Shown: positions 57,784 to 64,000 of the stretch, piece after piece | Numbering within the stretch: position 1 is the stretch's first letter | Layout: every line of letters starts with the position of its first letter | Notes under the pieces: model-generated | Database searches by the model: none | What the model was told of the DNA's origin: nothing | Seen by the model: the letters and a program-made list of their open reading frames with translations, nothing else | Made by a program: the position numbers and the translations under genes | Assembly (NCBI RefSeq): GCF_004210375.1 | Contig: NC_134834.1 | Location: 140,339,009 to 140,403,008 of the forward strand | Reading direction: 5' to 3' | Length of the DNA stretch: 64,000 nt | DNA from: Tachypleus tridentatus | Lineage: Eukaryota; Arthropoda; Merostomata; Xiphosura; Limulidae

Positions 57784-59439
57784 ACAATCACATTAAAGTA
57801 TCCCTAATTCCAAAACGACCAATGTGTGTTATTCTGATAACTCTTTAGTAGCCTCCATAGACACTTTACAAAGTACATTAGACGTTTTTGTACGAACTAA
57901 TTTATTTGCTGCCTGTATTTGTAAACTTGTTACAATTTTAAACTACAAGTTTGAACTTCAAAAACAGAAGTCTGATTTAGGTTCTATTTATAGAAGACAG
58001 AGTTTAATCCCTAAAATTCAGAGGAAAGTTCTCCTTTGAAGTGTTTCATTGAGGTTTATCAAAACATTTTCCTCTTTTGTAAATGAAACTACATTTAATC
58101 TATTATTAAAAAATTTTCAATGGGGATGGTGAGAGAACTTATTTTCTATATGATACATTGGAATGTGACACCACTAATAAATAATTACTATTTTAAAAAA
58201 CATTTTCACTGAAATTGGTAAAGTAGAAGTAAAGTGCTCTATAAATATATTATGTCATATGGATAGTTACCCTTCTATTTCATTGTTATAAAAGTGTAAA
58301 CCGCACTTCGTCATAACTCCCTAGTTTTCATAATAATTTCTAATAGAACTACTATTAGATTCACATCAAATTTGTGATAGATCACATTTTCAGTTATACC
58401 AATATATTCCAAATAGTTATTTGTAGCTCATTCACAGACAGTCTGATCAAATGTTGTTTTAAGCTGAACATTGCGACTTATTCTTAAACACACACACATA
58501 TATTTGTGGCATGTACAATGGTTACATAGAACGTTCTGATACCAGACCGCCAACCGACTAGTGCTAAATCAAAATGTCCATTTAATAAATCACGAAATAA
58601 GACTAAAAATAAGCAAAAAACAATAAATCTTTCAATACTGTAATTCTTAAAATTACTAGAACTCGTTCATTGATACAGACGTAAAATACGTTTTACTTGT
58701 GGAAGATTAATATAAATTAACATCTTACTCGAGTCTTCTCCTGGCTCTATTCAGATTTTTTGAACAATTAATATTGCAATTTTTTCTTTAAGTGCAACCT
58801 CAATGCTGACAAATTATTACTCAAACCAAATTTTATATCTAGTTTAAACGAGATCTAATTGAACTTTGTCTTCTGTGATATCATGCTCTCACTAACGATA
58901 TATATTCAATAAATGCGACGAAAAATAAAAAAAAACAATTTAAAATAAACTACCATCTTCACGCTTATATTTTAATTCACGAACTTTCTTTCTTCTTCGA
59001 ACATAGCGCAGCCCATCTACATCTCAACTGCTAGTGACAAATAACCTAGGAATCTCACATTGACGTTCAGAGCTCCAACAAAATACCTTGGAATGAAGCG
59101 GCATTCCCTTACATATAATTAAGACTAGGAAGATGAGATGCCTTGGGAATATCAGAAAAAACAAACAAAGCTACAAGCAAGAAAAATACTCCTAATTCGA
59201 TAAAAACGTACACAGGGCTCTATATCTGAATAAAACACTGCTGGAAATTGATATGTATGAAAGTAACAACAAGGTTTTTTTCACAACCTATATTTTATTA
59301 ACCAGTAACAAGTTACTGTAAAAACACTGACTAGGTTACTGGGTTCCCTAGCCATTCTGGTGATTTATACAATGTGAAATGAAACAATATTAATTGGACA
59401 CCAATTCGAGAAGTTAAATATATCAGTCACTTAGAATTT

Positions 59440-59704
59440 GGTTTGAATTTCGCGTAAAGCTACACGAAGGCTATCTGTTATAGCCGTCCCTAATTTAGCA
59501 ATGTAAGATTAGAGGGAAAGCAGCTAGTCATCACCACTCACCGCCAACTCTTGGGCCACTTTTTACCAACACATAGTGGGATTGATCGTCACATAATAAC
59601 ATCCCTACCAGTAAAAGAGCGAGTATGTTTGGTGTGATGGAGATTCGAACCCGCAACCCCCAGATTACGAGTCGATTGCCTTAACCACGTGACCATGCCG
59701 GACC
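59440..59704 (-). mobile_element. SINE-A, full length
   Basis: GGTTTGAATTTCGCGTAAAG tail end, body complete, head ATTCGAACCCGCAACCCCCA to GACCATGCCGGACC. Imperfect duplication GTCACTTAGAA / GTGACTTAAGAA flanks it. The open frame 59589-59774 (-) is SINE-derived. Confidence 0.94.
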
Positions 59705-61770
59705 GTGACTTAAGAAGGAATGTTGTCAGAGGAAAGATATTACCATAAAGATGTTTGATAGCTGGCAAAAACATTATACAGTAATAAATAATTTTTTATT
59801 TGCATATCTTTAAAATTTCTTTTCTAATATGATTTTATTAATAATTATTATTTAACTAATAAGTTCCTTCGCAAATAATATTTCTTTTCCTCATCTTTCC
59901 TTTCATATTTTAATCTACTGCGTACTATTTACTTTATCTCAGAGGGTAACTGGTAAATCTATGTACTTAAACGCTGAAATCCAAGATTTAATTCTACTTG
60001 TTGACAGACCGCTAAACACTTAAACTGTAGTTTTGCAAAAAAGCAAACAACAATAAAAATACTTATTTCCTTTCCAGTTAATAATTGATTTCGATTTATA
60101 ATTATCTTTTGTCATACTGTGAAGTCTTTCCAAGTTGATTAAGCATAATTGTAATTAAGTATACTTTTCATAGGACATTAGTATTATACATATTATATTT
60201 GTAATGCTGCATTCCTTTTAGTACCCTAGTCATTTTAAATAATTAGAGTAGTTTATTTTCTCTAAATACATTGTTGCCTGTATTACTCAATCCAAAAATT
60301 CATCACTTATTCATCTTATTAAAACATTTCACAAAAAACAACCATATAAAGATCTGAATTTACCCAAAAATTCAAGTTATATAAAAAGATAACCCCTATA
60401 AAGATGTAAAGTGAAAATTAAAATTGGGTAAGTCAAAGAAAAAAAGTTGGGGAATCTTAGCCGTCTTGTTTTGTACATTTACATTGTTGCTTACTTCAGT
60501 TACTTTAAAAAAGTATACCCAGTGTTTTCTTTCTTAAATTATCAATTTTTGACTTACATTTTTAGAGGGTTTACCCTTTTACATAACATTGATATATTTT
60601 TGTACCACATCATTTTGCGGCTGACCCGTTATTCTAACTTGGTTGTTTCTGTAGATTTAAAATATTATAATCAGACATCAATAACTGTTGCTTTTACTAG
60701 GGATTTAAACAAGTCAGAACTTGAACTAACTTAATAAAAATTCATTATTCCAGCAAGAAACTTGATTTAGCAAGTTATGAACTTCAGGACCAATAAAGTG
60801 AAGAAAAATTAAACAATGGCTGCGGGATACATTAATCATTATAACAATAGCAGAGCTACATGTGGTAAGAAGGGTATTACCCTCAATTTGCCACGCCGTA
60901 AATTTATTTCTACACATTAAATCAAATGTAATGTGTACAACAAAATAATACGATGACACGCGCACATCCGTTGTGCAGGGTGTTGTTTTTTCTTGTGTGC
61001 TAGAAGTTAACCAAATATATCCTACAATAATAAATATTCCCTTTAACCCTACTTTTTATGCTTTTGGTATAATGCACTAAATAATTATCTATTTAATTAA
61101 ATACTGCTCACAAGAACACAGAATAATAACTTGCGAAAAGCAGAATATGTTCCATAACCATCACAATTTTTCTGGCTTTCTAACTATGCCACAAACGCGA
61201 CTAGAGATTAAGAAAATCTGATTGATATGTTTCCCGTGGGACCAAAAGTAAAACTGAAACCGAAAATGCACATTGTATATTAAAAAAAGAGAAAGTAGAA
61301 TAATACGTCATTTCAAAGTCGAAGCATTTTGCTTTCTATTATTTACACATAATATAGGATTAAACGTCAAATAACACCAAAGGCAAATTCCGAAAGAGAA
61401 GACTGACAGGTGAGGGTGGCAAGAGCGGTCTGATTTTCAATTTTATAGCCTTCAAATTAATTAAAGTTGAAGACTTAGAACATTATTTTTGCCTGAGCGA
61501 TGAAAATAATATACTGGTTCCTGTAAAAGGATTAAAAAGAGACCTGCCATTCTCAAAAACGTTGATAAAGCTTTAGATTGGTTTAGCGGTAAACAGTTGT
61601 GACAATCACCAGCTTGTTGTGTACAAGTTCTCTTCGGGGCTTTTACTTTGCGTCTCAGTACTTATCGCGAGATTGTTTTTCACTTTTCTGGATCAAAATA
61701 TTACAGTTATCTCTAAATAACACATTTTACTGTTGTTAACTGTTCATGAAGTTGGTATTCTGCATGCATG

Positions 61771-62352
61771 TACGAGGGCTGTTCAAAAAATACGCGGACT
61801 GGCGTCATAAAACAAAATGTACTTTATTTAGAAGTTACAGGTCTGGGACCTCTTCAAAGTACTCTCCTCCCCAACGCACACACTTATCGCAACGGTGTTT
61901 TTACTTGTTGAAACAGTCCTGGTACGCTTCTTTTGTAATGTCCTCCAGCTCCTTCGTCGCATTTGCCTTAATCTCGGGAATCGTCTCAAATCTTCTTCCT
62001 TTCAAGGGTCTTTTGAGTTTGGGGAACAAGAAAATATCTCAAGGAGCAAGGTCAGGTGAGTAGGGGGGTGGGGAAGAACAGTGATCGAGTGTTTGGCCAA
62101 AAACTCACGAGTTCTGAAGCACAAATTTCGAAGAAAAAAAAAACTTCTTGTTCGTCCATGCATGGACTGAGCCCTGAAATGGACCTGAGTATGATGTTAT
62201 ACTTTTACTCTGGCCCAAAGCTTTAAAAAAAAAACCCTAAAGACAGACGCTATAATCGTTCGGGAGGGAGGAAGAGGTCAAATGTACCTGACCCTCCTGG
62301 GTATTTAACAACATCAATACCCAAATACCCACACAGTCAGTCAGCCCTCGTA
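61771..62352 (-). mobile_element. Internally deleted mariner-like element
   Basis: Left end TACGAGGGCTG (61771) and inverted right end CAGCCCTCGTA (62342-62352) start and end in TA, as expected for mariner insertion. The minus strand codes EFLAKHSITVLPHPPYSPDL, then, across a stop, DIFLFPKLKRPLKGRRFETI, then KELEDITKEAYQDCF and CDKCVRWGGEYFEEVPDL. These are the third catalytic block and C-terminus of a mariner transposase. The N-terminal and first catalytic parts are missing, so the copy cannot be autonomous. An open frame 61746-62063 (+) is antisense to it. Confidence 0.92.
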
Positions 62353-63260
62353 TAGACACAACAAGTTTTACTGTAGAAAAAGTAGATATCAAGAAATTTT
62401 ACAAAAACCCACGTAAATTACGGGATTACTAAGAAGTTGAATCTATCAAGGAGACAGGCGGGCCAGGCGAAAGGTGCCTAAGAAATGAAGATGAAATAGT
62501 CGTACCTTAAGATCCGATAAAGAATAGATTATTGAACCAAAGAGGCAGTGTCGATACTTTTGATCACGAACATAAAGATATATTGGGTGAACCCACTAGT
62601 ATTGTAGAATTACACGAGCTAAGCAGCAGTAGTAGTAAATCAACACTGCCTGGGCTAACTCTTGGAGAAGTGATCCAGCTGGCATCCTGAATGGCCAACA
62701 GTAGACCAATTCGACTTGGTCTTAATGAGACCTTATATTTTCCAAGTCTTGCAAGCGAACATTCTTACCTGAATGGTATAGGTAATATTCGTAGCTTCAG
62801 CTTCAATATTTCACAACTACTGTCAAAGTTTACCGTTTTATCTCTCGTCATTTTAACACTGGCGCCAAATGTTAAGGTAAAAAAGCCTTTGTGTCTAAAG
62901 GGGTCAATACATAGAAACAATGCACAAGTGAATCTCCAAGAAACAATAAACATTTGAATAAAGTGTGCAAATATAATGCTTATTTAGAATTAAAACTTTA
63001 TGGGACAATACAATTCTTCCGCATTAACGAAACTCACCGACTATCTCAGGAAAAAAACAGGGAATATATCAAAATACTTGGATATGAGTTGACACTTAAA
63101 ATTGTCCAAAGCATAGTTCAGAGGAGTTATGATGAAGGAGACACAACTGAAAATGAAGGACACGTTTTAGCAATATTAAACTTCTTAAAGACTTATTCTT
63201 ATATCGTAAATAAACAACTGTGTGAAGGGCCATTATGGATATCCTCAATGATGTAACTTT

Positions 63261-64000
63261 GGACGAAACTGCATAAAATATGACAGGGTTAGAGCAATAC
63301 TAATATATGTGTATATTCTGTTTTTGATGGCTTTCTTTAGGCTAATATTAAATGTATTTATATTTAAAGTACTAACTTTGTAAATTTGTTTGTAGAATTA
63401 ATTTCATCAACTAAAACATGTGAATACAGTTTTCAAATACAAAACCAAAATGACAATCAACTTTATCAACTGGGGTAAAAATAAATTATTCTTGAACTTT
63501 CTTTATTTTGTTTTTAAAGATATTGAAAAACATATCCATCTTATATTTAGATACGTTTAGTTTTAAACAATGTAAAATTTTTGCTTTTTACCGAAAAATT
63601 CTTTAGAATTTTACTCCATTTTAATCAAAATTCAATCACGTTTACAATTAAATCTTTAATATGAATTTGTTTGAATTCACATTTAGAATGTACCTTCCGA
63701 TAAGATGTTATCTGCTTGTGATAAGCCATGTTATTTTACATAACTTTGTGAAGCAGCATTGTTCGTACTGAGGTTTTGAATGTCACGCACATGTTCAAAT
63801 ATTCTATCATGTACGGACTGGCAAATTTCTCATATATTTATACGTATTAGAGCATCTGCCACAAGTTACTTCAAAAATGTTCTTACTATAATGTTTATTA
63901 TGTAATCCCTATTTAGTAGCTTTAAAGCTATTTTCTTACAACATATTTCTTTCTTTTTTGGTGAACTTGTTTTTAATGATTTGAAAGAGATGTCTGGTTT
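63261..64000. other. AT-rich non-coding stretch
   Basis: No gene or repeat recognised. Confidence 0.4.

Larger units (their letters stand above)
57800..63260 (+). pseudogene. Decayed coding-like block, identity unknown
   Basis: On the plus strand many stretches read like true protein with few stops, in shifting frames. They include 57850-58036 (VASIDTLQSTLDVFVRTNLF), 58798-58890 (CNLNADKLLLKPNFISSLNE), 60815-60919 (CGKKGITLNLPRRKFISTH), 61381-61577 (LIKVEDLEHYFCLSDENNIL), 62360-62690 (GEPTSIVELHELSSSSSKST) and 62954-63256 (REYIKILGYELTLKIVQSIV). A SINE (59440-59704) and a deleted mariner (61771-62352) sit within it. No known family is recognised and no intact frame exceeds about 100 codons. 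It might be an old host gene copy or an integrated element, possibly of a large DNA virus. That is a guess. Confidence 0.4.

Noticed and set aside
61746-62063. 105-codon open frame on the plus strand
   Set aside because: It is antisense to the mariner transposase remnant.

Overview
The window is AT-rich nuclear DNA from an animal, dominated by transposon remnants, with one clearly recognisable host gene that is split by GT..AG introns. Its most common repeat is a tRNA-derived SINE of about 270 bp with a tRNA-Thr(CGT)-like head and a tail rich in caaa. From memory this family is typical of horseshoe crabs (Limulus/Tachypleus). With a short secreted astacin protease of the arthropod type, it suggests a chelicerate, probably a horseshoe crab. 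That assignment is recollection plus inference, not a database match.

Layout. 1-12 kb: mostly featureless AT-rich DNA with a perfect 3 x 38 bp tandem repeat, a local 140-bp duplication and several SINEs. 12.1-12.7 kb: a fragment of a Penelope-like element (PLE). 13.8-14.4 kb: a 46-bp minisatellite split by a SINE. 17.3-19.2 kb: a diverged array of roughly 25 units of about 61 bp, split by three SINEs. 21.6-22.5 kb: a scrambled mariner. 27.5-29 kb: a hAT MITE, a SINE and a LINE reverse-transcriptase fragment. 34.6-35.5 kb: a direct duplication carrying a terminal-inverted-repeat element. 40.1-40.8 kb: a Tc1-like transposase remnant. 41.1-41.4 kb: a 55-bp tandem array. 41.48-44.41 kb: a nearly complete PLE on the minus strand. 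It has reverse transcriptase and GIY-YIG endonuclease coding, inverted terminal repeats carrying hammerhead-like cores, and a near-perfect target duplication. 44.7-48.5 kb: a minus-strand stretch that reads as decayed coding sequence of unknown identity.

50.70-55.68 kb: a six-exon astacin metalloprotease gene on the plus strand. All splice phases agree (708 nt, 235 codons plus stop). It encodes a signal peptide, a short propeptide and a complete catalytic domain. There is one in-frame TAG at codon 50, exactly where astacins carry a conserved Trp, and the propeptide switch motif reads FEGH instead of the usual FxGD. Introns 4 and 5 hold SINEs.

57.8-63.3 kb: a second decayed coding-like block, on the plus strand, interrupted by SINEs and by a deleted mariner with TACGAGGGCTG ends. 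The remaining 700 bp show nothing recognisable. No rRNA genes, genuine tRNA genes or CRISPR arrays are seen; the tRNA-like segments are all SINE heads.
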